From an uncultured Prevotellaceae bacterium (GTDB taxonomy: Bacteria; Bacteroidota; Bacteroidia; Bacteroidales; Bacteroidaceae), in the NCBI GenBank assembly GCA_946406585.1, contig CAMJLI010000140.1, positions 1 to 5,502 on the forward strand: a stretch of 5,502 bases of DNA. The letters are read 5' to 3'. The notes under the pieces were generated by a model, which saw only the letters and a program-made list of their open reading frames with translations, ran no database searches and was not told the DNA's origin. A program made the position numbers and the translations under genes. Positions within the stretch are counted from its first letter, which is position 1. Every line of letters starts with the position of its first letter. Shown in pieces: positions 1-5,502 of the stretch.

Positions 1-6
1 TTTTGT

Positions 7-37
7 TTTGCATTCCGCTCAACTTGCACTACCTTTG
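7..37 (+). promoter_or_regulatory. Bacteroidetes-type promoter for the rsmI operon
   Basis: The sequence shows TTTG at 7-10, a 19-bp spacer, then TACCTTTG at 30-37. This matches the primary sigma factor consensus described for Bacteroides (TTTG around -33, TAnnTTTG around -7, spacer 19-21 bp). Counting from that consensus, transcription should begin about 4-6 bases after the last G, near positions 41-43. The first ATG of rsmI is at 43, so the leader would be 0-5 bases. That near-coincidence is unusual, but both boxes and the spacing match well. A promoter upstream of the window could also read into rsmI. Confidence 0.75.
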
Positions 38-42
38 CAGCA

Positions 43-771
43 ATGATGGGAATTCTATACCTTGTGCCTACCCCTGTTGGCAATCTGGAGGATATCACCC
101 TTAGGGCTTTGCGAGTGCTTAAGGAGGCTGATTTGATTCTTGCAGAGGACACTCGCACCACGAGTGTGCTGTTGAAACATTACGACATTCACAATCAATT
201 GATGTCGCACCATAAGTTCAACGAACATGGTACTTCTGCCAACGTGGTGGAAAGGCTCCGTGCCGGGCAAACGGTGGCCTTGGTGAGTGATGCGGGTACA
301 CCGGGAATTTCCGACCCAGGCTTCTTTCTTGTAAGGGAGGCCGTGGCAGCGGGCGTGGAAGTGCAATGCCTGCCAGGAGCCACAGCTTTTGTTCCTGCAT
401 TGGTGGCTTCAGGGCTGCCTGATGACCGATTTTGCTTCGAAGGCTTCTTGCCACAGAAAAAAGGCAGGCAGACCAGGTTGGCTGCCCTGGCCACGGAGCA
501 GCGGACGATGATAATATATGAGTCGCCCTATCGTCTGGTGAAGACCATGCAGCAATTGGCCGAGGTCATGGGATTGGACAGGCGTGCTTGTGTGGCACGC
601 GAGATATCCAAGCTTCACGAGGAATGCAGACGGGGCACATTGGAAGAATTGATAGCTCATTTCACCACAACATCACCACGAGGGGAGATAGTGCTCGTCG
701 TGGCGGGATGTGATGAAAAGATGATAAAAGAAATGAATAAAAAGAATAATATTAAAGACATTCCAGCATGA
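43..771 (+). CDS. rsmI: 16S rRNA (cytidine1402-2'-O)-methyltransferase RsmI
   Basis: RsmI uses S-adenosylmethionine to methylate the 2'-O of C1402 in 16S rRNA. Together with RsmH it makes m4Cm1402 in the ribosomal P site, which tunes start-codon recognition. The protein has the tetrapyrrole-methylase fold. Visible family motifs are PTPVGNLEDIT (9-19), AEDTRTT (34-40), VSDAGTPGISDPG (81-93), the PGATAFVPAL loop (111-120), FEGFLPQKKGR (132-142), YESPYRL (159-165), AREISKLHEECRRGT (186-199) and SPRGEIVLVVAG (211-222). At 242 residues it is shorter than E. coli RsmI (about 286). It ends about 20 residues after the last core strand in a Lys/Asn-rich tail, so the C-terminal helical extension of the E. 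coli protein is missing. The start is ATGATG; family members usually begin MGxLYLVPTP, so the second ATG at 46 is equally possible. The stop overlaps the next gene by ATGA. Confidence 0.96.
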   Translation: MMGILYLVPTPVGNLEDITLRALRVLKEADLILAEDTRTTSVLLKHYDIHNQLMSHHKFNEHGTSANVVERLRAGQTVALVSDAGTPGISDPGFFLVREAVAAGVEVQCLPGATAFVPALVASGLPDDRFCFEGFLPQKKGRQTRLAALATEQRTMIIYESPYRLVKTMQQLAEVMGLDRRACVAREISKLHEECRRGTLEELIAHFTTTSPRGEIVLVVAGCDEKMIKEMNKKNNIKDIPA

Positions 772-1637
772 GAAAAATTTTGTTTTTTGCCATGGCTCTG
801 CTGACTCTTGCTTCTTGCAAGGAAGAGCCTAAGGCTCCAGTGGTACAGCAACCTGTGGTTAATAACGACAATGATTCCTTGGAGCAAATTATCCAACAAC
901 GGGAAAAGGAAATCGACGACCTCATGGCCGTTTTCAATGAGATTCAGGAGGGATTCAGGCTCATCAGTGAGGCTGAGAGCAAGGTTACTCTGGCAAAGGC
1001 AGGAGAGGGCAGCGACAAGACAAGCCAAATCAAGGCCAATATGAAGTTCATCCAAGACAAGATGAAGGAGAACAAGGAGTTGATTGAGAAACTTCGCACT
1101 CAGCTCAACGAGAGCACCTTGAAGGGAGAACAACTGAAGAAGACTTTGCAAAACACCATCGATGGACTGATGTTGCAGATGGAGGAGAAGGATAAGCAAG
1201 TGGCTGCACTTCAAGAGCAACTCAATGCAAAAGATGTGAAAATCAATGAGATGGGCGAGGCCATCACAGTGCTCAATAACGATGTGGCTGACTTGAAGAC
1301 AGAGAATGTGCAAAAGCAGCAAACCATTGCCGAACAAGACAAGGAAATGCACATGGTGTATTATGTCTTTGGAAACAAGAGCGAGCTGAAGGCCCAAAAC
1401 GTGCTTACAAAAGGTGAAGTGCTGAGAGGCAATTACAACAAGAACTTCTTCACCAAAGCCGACAGCAGGCATTTGCATGAAATACCCCTTTATTCCAAGA
1501 AGGCAAAATTGCTCACACCACATCCCACTTCTTCATATCGTCTGGAAAAGGTTGGGAAAAAGGACCTGACACTCAAGATTACAGATCCAGAACAATTCTG
1601 GCATACCAGTAGATATCTTGTGATACTTGTTAAGTGA
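768..1637 (+). CDS. Coiled-coil lipoprotein, probably surface exposed (Cbp1-like adhesin family, tentative)
   Basis: This encodes a 289-residue lipoprotein. The signal peptide is residues 1-16, with lipobox LASC and lipidated Cys17. The following KEEPK is basic then acidic, resembling the Bacteroidetes signal that sends lipoproteins to the outer cell surface. No proline occurs from 30 to 239. Residues about 38-77 and 86-195 are rich in Glu, Lys, Gln and spaced hydrophobics, typical of coiled coil, with a Gly/Ser hinge near 79-83. The C-terminal 95 residues (YYVFGNKSELK at 198-208, GNYNKNFFTK at 221-230, ITDPEQFW at 271-278, YLVILVK at the end) form a compact domain I recall from Bacteroides proteins named Cbp1, a collagen-binding glycoprotein of about 31 kDa. 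The mature size here is similar. A D-S-L O-glycosylation sequon lies at 36-38. Collagen binding is not demonstrated by sequence; a cell-envelope structural role is the alternative. The ATGA overlap with rsmI suggests translational coupling. Confidence 0.85.
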   Translation: MRKILFFAMALLTLASCKEEPKAPVVQQPVVNNDNDSLEQIIQQREKEIDDLMAVFNEIQEGFRLISEAESKVTLAKAGEGSDKTSQIKANMKFIQDKMKENKELIEKLRTQLNESTLKGEQLKKTLQNTIDGLMLQMEEKDKQVAALQEQLNAKDVKINEMGEAITVLNNDVADLKTENVQKQQTIAEQDKEMHMVYYVFGNKSELKAQNVLTKGEVLRGNYNKNFFTKADSRHLHEIPLYSKKAKLLTPHPTSSYRLEKVGKKDLTLKITDPEQFWHTSRYLVILVK

Positions 1638-1664
1638 CAACCATCTGTATCTGTCATTTAATAA
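1627..1664 (+). other. Stem-loop spanning the lipoprotein stop codon
   Basis: TTGTTAAGTGACA (1627-1639) pairs with TGTCATTTAATAA (1652-1664) in 13 consecutive pairs, two of them G-U, around a 12-base loop. The TGA stop (1635-1637) lies in the left arm. The stem is AT-rich, so it is weaker than the next hairpin. Seven T bases follow at 1674-1680 after a 9-base gap. It may be an accessory terminator or a 3'-end stabiliser; pairing by chance in AT-rich DNA is also possible. Confidence 0.4.
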
Positions 1665-1686
1665 TAGTACTGATTTTTTTATAATT

Positions 1687-1731
1687 CTGCTCCACTGCAA
1701 TGAAAAAGGCAGTGGAGCAGTTTGCTGTTTT
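1687..1731 (+). terminator. Rho-independent terminator of the rsmI-lipoprotein operon
   Basis: CTGCTCCACTGC (1687-1698) and GCAGTGGAGCAG (1709-1720) form a perfect 12-bp stem with a 10-base A-rich loop. An imperfect T-rich trail follows (TTTGCTGTTTT, 1721-1731). It starts 50 bases after the lipoprotein stop and well before the susC promoter, as expected for a terminator. On the minus strand the hairpin is followed by A-rich sequence, so it does not look bidirectional. Confidence 0.8.
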
Positions 1732-1824
1732 GACGCATTTTACGTGTCCTGACTTGGAAATATGCTTGTGTTGCCAATTTGAAGACTTTAACGCAATGTG
1801 GGTTTCTTTTGCGTTTTTGTTAAA
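1729..1824. promoter_or_regulatory. Candidate operator: repeated ACGCA half-sites upstream of the susC promoter
   Basis: TTTGACGCA (1729-1737) and TTTAACGCA (1787-1795) are near-identical direct copies 58 bp apart. AACGCA (1790-1795) is also inverted as TGCGTT (1810-1815) across 14 bp, and TTTAAC (1787-1792) is inverted as GTTAAA (1819-1824). The inverted pair lies about 105 bp upstream of the predicted susC transcription start, a plausible distance for an activator. The motifs are short and the DNA is AT-rich, so this is a weak call without comparative data, and no cognate regulator is in the window. Confidence 0.25.
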
Positions 1825-1870
1825 CTTTAGTATCACATTTTAAAAGAAAATTCACTTTTTTATTGTTTTT

Positions 1871-1902
1871 TTTGTTGTTTGCTTATAAAATGCTTAATTT
1901 TG
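1871..1902 (+). promoter_or_regulatory. Bacteroidetes-type promoter for the susC-susD operon
   Basis: TTTG at 1871-1874 is followed by a 20-bp spacer and TAATTTTG at 1895-1902, a full match to the TTTG / TAnnTTTG consensus. A/T-rich sequence including a T8 run (1866-1873) lies just upstream. The predicted start of transcription is near 1906-1908, giving a leader of about 48-50 bases to the ATG at 1956. No Shine-Dalgarno sequence is present, as is normal in this phylum. Seven T bases (1949-1955) directly precede the ATG. Confidence 0.8.
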
Positions 1903-1955
1903 CAAACTCCATCATTGTGTAATAAAGAATAAGAAAAACAATATTAGATTTTTTT

Positions 1956-4900
1956 ATGAGAAAAAGACTATGCTTGATTTTGGCCTGCTTGTCGATGTTT
2001 GTCGGCATGGCTTTGGCTCAAAACACTGTGTCGGGAACGGTCGTCTCTGGTGAAGACGGCGAGCCTATCATCGGTGCATCTGTATTCATAAAAGGTACAA
2101 AAGTGGGAACTGTCACCGATATCGATGGCAAATTTTCACTCAGTTCGAGTTCTGCCAACCCCACACTTGAGATTACATACATCGGTATGAGAAAAGTGAC
2201 GGTGAAAGGTGGAAAGAACATAAAGGTGACCATGCAAAGCGATGCCGAGATGATTGGCGAGGTTGTGGTCACGGGTATGCAGCAGATGGACAAGCGTCTG
2301 TTTACAGGAGCCACGGCAAAAATCGATGCAGAGAAGACCAAACTTGATGGTGTGGCTGATGTGACACGTTCTCTCGAGGGACGTGTGGCAGGTGTGTCCG
2401 TGGAGAACGTCTCAGGTACGTTCGGTACAGCACCTAAGATCAGAGTGCGTGGAGCTACTTCCATCTATGGCAGTTCGTCACCACTGTGGGTGGTCGACGG
2501 CGTCATCATGGAGGATGCTGTAAAGGTGTCTGCCGACGACCTCTCGTCTGGTGACGCACAAACACTTATCGCAAATGCCATCGCCGGACTTAACTCCGAC
2601 GACATCGAGAGCTTCCAAGTGCTCAAGGATGGTAGTGCCACATCTATTTATGGTGCACGTGCCATGGCTGGCGTTGTGGTCATCACCACGAAAAAAGGCC
2701 GCTCCGGGCATAGCAGCATCAACTATACGGGTGAGTTCACTTACAGGATGAAGCCCTCGTATAGGGAATACAATGTCAGCAACTCACAAGAGCAGATGGG
2801 TATCTATCGTGAGATGGAGAAGAAAGGTTGGCTCGAATTCTCATCATTGGCCAACGGTTCGTCGTCAGGACTCTATGGTAGAATGTACACCCTCATGGAC
2901 AAGTATGAGAACGGACAGTTCGGACTGCCATTCACACAGGCTGCCATGAACAAATACTTGCAGGATGCAGAATTCAGAAACACCGACTGGTTCGACCTGC
3001 TCTTCAACAACAACATCATGCACCAGCACTCCGTGAGCATCTCAAGCGGCTCGGACAAAGCCAGCGTCTATGCATCGCTTTCTGCTCTTGAAGACCCAGG
3101 ATGGTACAAGGATAGCAAGGTGGAGCGATTCACGGCCAACATGAACGCCACTTTCAACCTCTCAAAGCAAGTGACGCTTACCATGCGCACCACAGGGTCC
3201 ATGCGTGACCAAAAAGCTCCTGGTACGCTCAACCAAAGTACCGACGTGGTGAGCGGTGCCGTAAACCGTAACTTCGACATAAACCCGTTCAGCTTCTGTA
3301 TGAACACGTCGAGAACACTCGACCCCTACGACACATACACACGTAACTATGCTCCGTTCAACATCTTCGATGAATTGGACAACAACTACATTGATGTCAA
3401 TGTGATGGACTTGAAGTTCCAAGGTGAATTGTCGTGGAAGCCAATCCTGGGACTGGAACTGAAAGCTCTTGGTTCATATCGTGTAAACCGCTCTACACAA
3501 GAACACTATGTGCTAAACAAGTCAAACCAAGCTGAGGCATATCGTGCAGGTGTGGACAACCCCAACCAGATGTACAACAACACGTACCTCTATCAAGATA
3601 AAGACAACCCCAACTCATTGCCTATCTCGGTGATGCCGGAGGGAGGTATCTTCACTCTCAACCGCAACTCTGTGAAACAGCTCGACTTCCGTCTTACAGC
3701 CAACTACAACAAGATTTGGAACGACACCCACATCTTCAATGTGCTTGTGGGTATGGAGGCCAACAAAGCCGATTACGACGCTTCGGAGAACATCACCATG
3801 GGTGTGGATTATGAAATGGGACGCACTGTGGTGAAAAACCAATACCGTGAGAAGCAAATGATAGAGGAAGGCACCACGACCGACCAGTTCGCACGCTCAT
3901 GGAACCGCCGCTTGGCATACGTGGCTAATGCCAACTATTCTTACAAGGGACGCTATGTGCTCAACCTGACAGGACGTTATGACGGCTCCAACCAGTTGGG
4001 CAAGTCGCGCGATTCTCGTTGGTTGCCTACATGGAACGTCTCCACTTCCTGGAATGCACATGAAGAGACATTCTTCAAGAAATGGATGGAGCGCTCACAC
4101 AATGCATTCTCACATGCCACTCTTCGTTTGTCCTATTCTCTAAACGGTGAACAGACGGCTGCTTCCAACGCACTTGCTGTATATCGTACCACCACATTGT
4201 GGAGACCATGGGGCGACCAGCAGGAGACTGCCCTGTATCTTTCGCAATTGGCAAACAAAGACCTTACATACGAGAAGAAACGTGAGTTCAATATTGGTGT
4301 CGACCTCGGATTCCTCGGCAATAGAATCAACTTCACAGGTGATGTGTATTTCCGCAACAACTTCGACCTCATGGGATATCTCAACACACCAGGTAGTGGT
4401 GGAGAAATCAGAAAGTATGCCAACGTTGCAAAGATGAAGTCGCATGGTATGGAGGCAACTCTTACCACTCAGAACATCCGTACAGAGGACTTCTCATGGA
4501 CCACCGACATCACCTTCTCTTATACTAAGACAGAAATCACCGACTTGCTCTCGCAAACACGTGTCATCGACCTCGTACGTCCTGGTGGCTATACCCGCGT
4601 AGGCTATCCACACCGTGCCCTGTTCTCCATTCCTTTCATGGGATTGAACGATGAAGGTGTGCCAACAATCATGAACGAGGAGGGTGAAGTCACCACTTCC
4701 GACATCAACTTCCAGGAATATGACAAACTCGACTTCCTGAAATATGAGGGCTCGGCAGAACCTACCACCACAGGTGGTATGAACAACATGTTCCGTTGGA
4801 AAAACTGGCGTCTCAATGTGTTCATCACTTACTCCTTTGGACAAAAGGTGCGTCTCGACCCGGTGTTCTCATCCGGTTATTCCGACCAGTCGGCCATGCC

Positions 4901-5276
4901 CAAAGAGTTCAAGAACCGCTGGGTGGTGCCTGGCGACGAGCTGAAGACCACTATACCAACTATCGCCAGTGTAAGACAATATTATAATGACAGGTACATT
5001 GGATATGCTTACAACGCATACAACTACTCTACTGCACGCGTGGCTGATGGTGGATTCATCAGAATGAAGGACATCTCGCTCACTTATGATTTCAATCCAA
5101 GTTTACTAAACAAGATTGGACTAAGCACCGCTTCGCTGAAGTTGGATGCCACCAACCTCTTCCTGATATATTCCGACAAGAAACTCAACGGACAGGATCC
5201 GGAATTCGTGAATGCCGGTGGTGTGTCATCACCACTTTCCAAGCAGTTCACTCTCACAGTACGCTTGGGTATATAA
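1956..5276 (+). CDS. SusC/RagA-family TonB-dependent outer-membrane transporter
   Basis: This complete 1106-residue SusC-type barrel imports a ligand handed over by its SusD partner, using energy from TonB-ExbBD. Signal peptide is residues 1-21 with probable cleavage ALA|QN. A carboxypeptidase-D regulatory-like domain follows (about 23-95: VSGTVVSGEDGEPIIGASV, GTVTDIDGKFSL), then the TonB-box region (GEVVVTG, 101-107) and the plug domain (about 110-250). The plug carries the family hallmarks SSPLWVVDGVI (174-184) and LKDGSATSIYGARAMAGVVVITTKKG (223-248). The rest is a beta barrel ending in the typical NGQDPEF...PLSKQFTL region. There is no N-terminal STN domain, so direct signalling to an anti-sigma factor is unlikely. 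A segment (SADDLSSGDAQTLIANAIAG, 192-211) separates the VDGVI and DDIES motifs and is longer than in archetypal SusC. The last residue is Ile rather than the usual Phe. Asn, Asp and Phe codons strongly favour C endings by eye, suggesting high expression. No in-frame start lies between the upstream stop at 1923 and this ATG. The substrate is unknown. Confidence 0.97.
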   Translation: MRKRLCLILACLSMFVGMALAQNTVSGTVVSGEDGEPIIGASVFIKGTKVGTVTDIDGKFSLSSSSANPTLEITYIGMRKVTVKGGKNIKVTMQSDAEMIGEVVVTGMQQMDKRLFTGATAKIDAEKTKLDGVADVTRSLEGRVAGVSVENVSGTFGTAPKIRVRGATSIYGSSSPLWVVDGVIMEDAVKVSADDLSSGDAQTLIANAIAGLNSDDIESFQVLKDGSATSIYGARAMAGVVVITTKKGRSGHSSINYTGEFTYRMKPSYREYNVSNSQEQMGIYREMEKKGWLEFSSLANGSSSGLYGRMYTLMDKYENGQFGLPFTQAAMNKYLQDAEFRNTDWFDLLFNNNIMHQHSVSISSGSDKASVYASLSALEDPGWYKDSKVERFTANMNATFNLSKQVTLTMRTTGSMRDQKAPGTLNQSTDVVSGAVNRNFDINPFSFCMNTSRTLDPYDTYTRNYAPFNIFDELDNNYIDVNVMDLKFQGELSWKPILGLELKALGSYRVNRSTQEHYVLNKSNQAEAYRAGVDNPNQMYNNTYLYQDKDNPNSLPISVMPEGGIFTLNRNSVKQLDFRLTANYNKIWNDTHIFNVLVGMEANKADYDASENITMGVDYEMGRTVVKNQYREKQMIEEGTTTDQFARSWNRRLAYVANANYSYKGRYVLNLTGRYDGSNQLGKSRDSRWLPTWNVSTSWNAHEETFFKKWMERSHNAFSHATLRLSYSLNGEQTAASNALAVYRTTTLWRPWGDQQETALYLSQLANKDLTYEKKREFNIGVDLGFLGNRINFTGDVYFRNNFDLMGYLNTPGSGGEIRKYANVAKMKSHGMEATLTTQNIRTEDFSWTTDITFSYTKTEITDLLSQTRVIDLVRPGGYTRVGYPHRALFSIPFMGLNDEGVPTIMNEEGEVTTSDINFQEYDKLDFLKYEGSAEPTTTGGMNNMFRWKNWRLNVFITYSFGQKVRLDPVFSSGYSDQSAMPKEFKNRWVVPGDELKTTIPTIASVRQYYNDRYIGYAYNAYNYSTARVADGGFIRMKDISLTYDFNPSLLNKIGLSTASLKLDATNLFLIYSDKKLNGQDPEFVNAGGVSSPLSKQFTLTVRLGI

Positions 5277-5323
5277 TATAATGTCAACAAAGAGTCTAAT
5301 TTCACCGACAATAGCTTAACAAT

Positions 5324-5502
5324 ATGAGAAATATAAAATATATCTCCCTCTCTTTGGTTGTGGCAGGCCTGGCACTATCTTCGTGCTCCGACAGCTTCCT
5401 TGACCATGAAATGGACGAGAGAACCACCATCGACAATGAGAACAAAGTTGTCAATCTTCTCAAAAGTGCTTATCCAACAGCAAATTATGAGTGGATTGCC
5501 GA
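5324..5502 (+). CDS. SusD/RagB-family lipoprotein, N-terminal part (cut by window end)
   Basis: ATG at 5324 opens a frame that runs off the window after 59 codons with no stop. It begins MRNIKYISLSLVV and has lipobox LSSC, with lipidated Cys21. Mature residues SDSFLDHEMDERTTIDNE and then KVVNLLKSAYPTANY match the start of SusD/RagB proteins, where a short CxDxFLD opening leads into the first TPR-like helices. SusD is the surface lid that binds ligand over the SusC barrel. It starts 47 bp after the susC stop with no promoter or terminator between them, so the two should be co-transcribed. The usual full length is about 500-600 residues, so most of the gene lies beyond the window. The SDSFLDHE stretch is acidic, in line with export to the cell surface. 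Confidence 0.95.
   Translation, partial: MRNIKYISLSLVVAGLALSSCSDSFLDHEMDERTTIDNENKVVNLLKSAYPTANYEWIA

Larger units (their letters stand above)
1638..1955. other. Intergenic region between the rsmI operon and the susC operon
   Basis: This 318-bp AT-rich gap has no convincing gene. From left to right it holds most of a hairpin that begins in the lipoprotein stop region, a T7 run (1674-1680), the perfect terminator hairpin (1687-1720), a stretch with three ACGCA-type motifs (1729-1816), an A/T-rich run that could act as an UP element (about 1836-1870), the susC promoter (1871-1902), and an A-rich 5' leader of about 48-50 bases. The only open frame is on the minus strand (1654-1836). It reads straight through the terminator, lacks an ATG start and has no recognisable motif. 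Confidence 0.8.

Noticed and set aside
657..1523. A 288-codon open frame on the minus strand opposite most of the lipoprotein gene
   Set aside because: Its Leu/His-rich translation is what the complement of Glu, Lys and Gln codons of a coiled coil gives (CTC, CTT, TTG). There is no promoter, domain or plausible start context, and the + strand gene has clear lipobox and domain evidence.
1654..1836. A 60-codon minus-strand frame in the intergenic region
   Set aside because: It runs through the terminator hairpin, starts with a non-ATG codon, and has no promoter or recognisable motif.
1866..1873. T8 run next to the -33 box as a phase-variation tract
   Set aside because: Changes in its length would fall upstream of the TTTG and leave the promoter spacing intact, and no invertible repeats flank the promoter.
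4147..4437. Several open frames of 96-111 codons overlapping the middle of susC on both strands
   Set aside because: They lie wholly inside a well-supported SusC reading frame, show no domain signatures, and are shadows of its GC-biased third positions.
5195..5207. Adjacent BamHI and EcoRI sites (GGATCC, GAATTC) that look like a cloning-vector polylinker
   Set aside because: They encode the DPEF of a conserved NGQDPEF region near the SusC C-terminus and the frame continues normally, so they are natural sequence.
5277..5323. Possible promoter or terminator between susC and susD
   Set aside because: The 47-bp gap is AT-rich but has neither a TAnnTTTG box nor a stable hairpin; it fits a co-transcribed spacer.

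Overview
This window looks like chromosome of a Bacteroidales bacterium, most likely Prevotellaceae or Bacteroidaceae. The evidence is two promoters of the Bacteroidetes type (TTTG, 19-20 bp, TAnnTTTG), the absence of Shine-Dalgarno sequences before any start, lipoproteins with an acidic run after the lipidated cysteine, and a SusC/SusD outer-membrane nutrient-uptake pair. All genes read on the + strand. The genus is an inference from style and cannot be fixed from sequence alone.

Left part (1-1731): a two-gene operon. A promoter at 7-37 sits almost on top of the start of rsmI (43-771), the 16S rRNA C1402 2'-O-methyltransferase, so the transcript is probably leaderless or nearly so. The rsmI stop overlaps the start of a lipoprotein gene (768-1637) by the four bases ATGA. 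The lipoprotein has a long proline-free coiled coil and a conserved C-terminal domain that I associate, from memory, with the Bacteroides Cbp1 collagen-binding glycoprotein family. A weak hairpin spans its stop codon, and a perfect 12-bp GC-rich hairpin with a T-rich trail follows as the probable terminator.

Middle (1638-1955): a 318-bp AT-rich intergenic region. It holds the hairpins, a cluster of ACGCA-type half-sites that may be an operator, and a near-consensus promoter at 1871-1902 serving the next operon.

Right part (1956-5502): a complete SusC/RagA-type TonB-dependent transporter of 1106 residues, then, after 47 bp, the first 59 codons of its SusD/RagB lipoprotein partner, cut by the window edge. 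SusC forms the barrel and SusD the surface lid that captures a glycan or peptide; the substrate cannot be read from these sequences. No regulator, glycan-degrading enzyme or peptidase of the locus lies inside the window.

I see no CRISPR array, transposon, tRNA, phage gene or clearly new system. The points most worth checking are the near-leaderless rsmI start, the glycosylation sequon and export signal on the coupled lipoprotein, the stop-codon hairpin, and the repeated motif upstream of susC.
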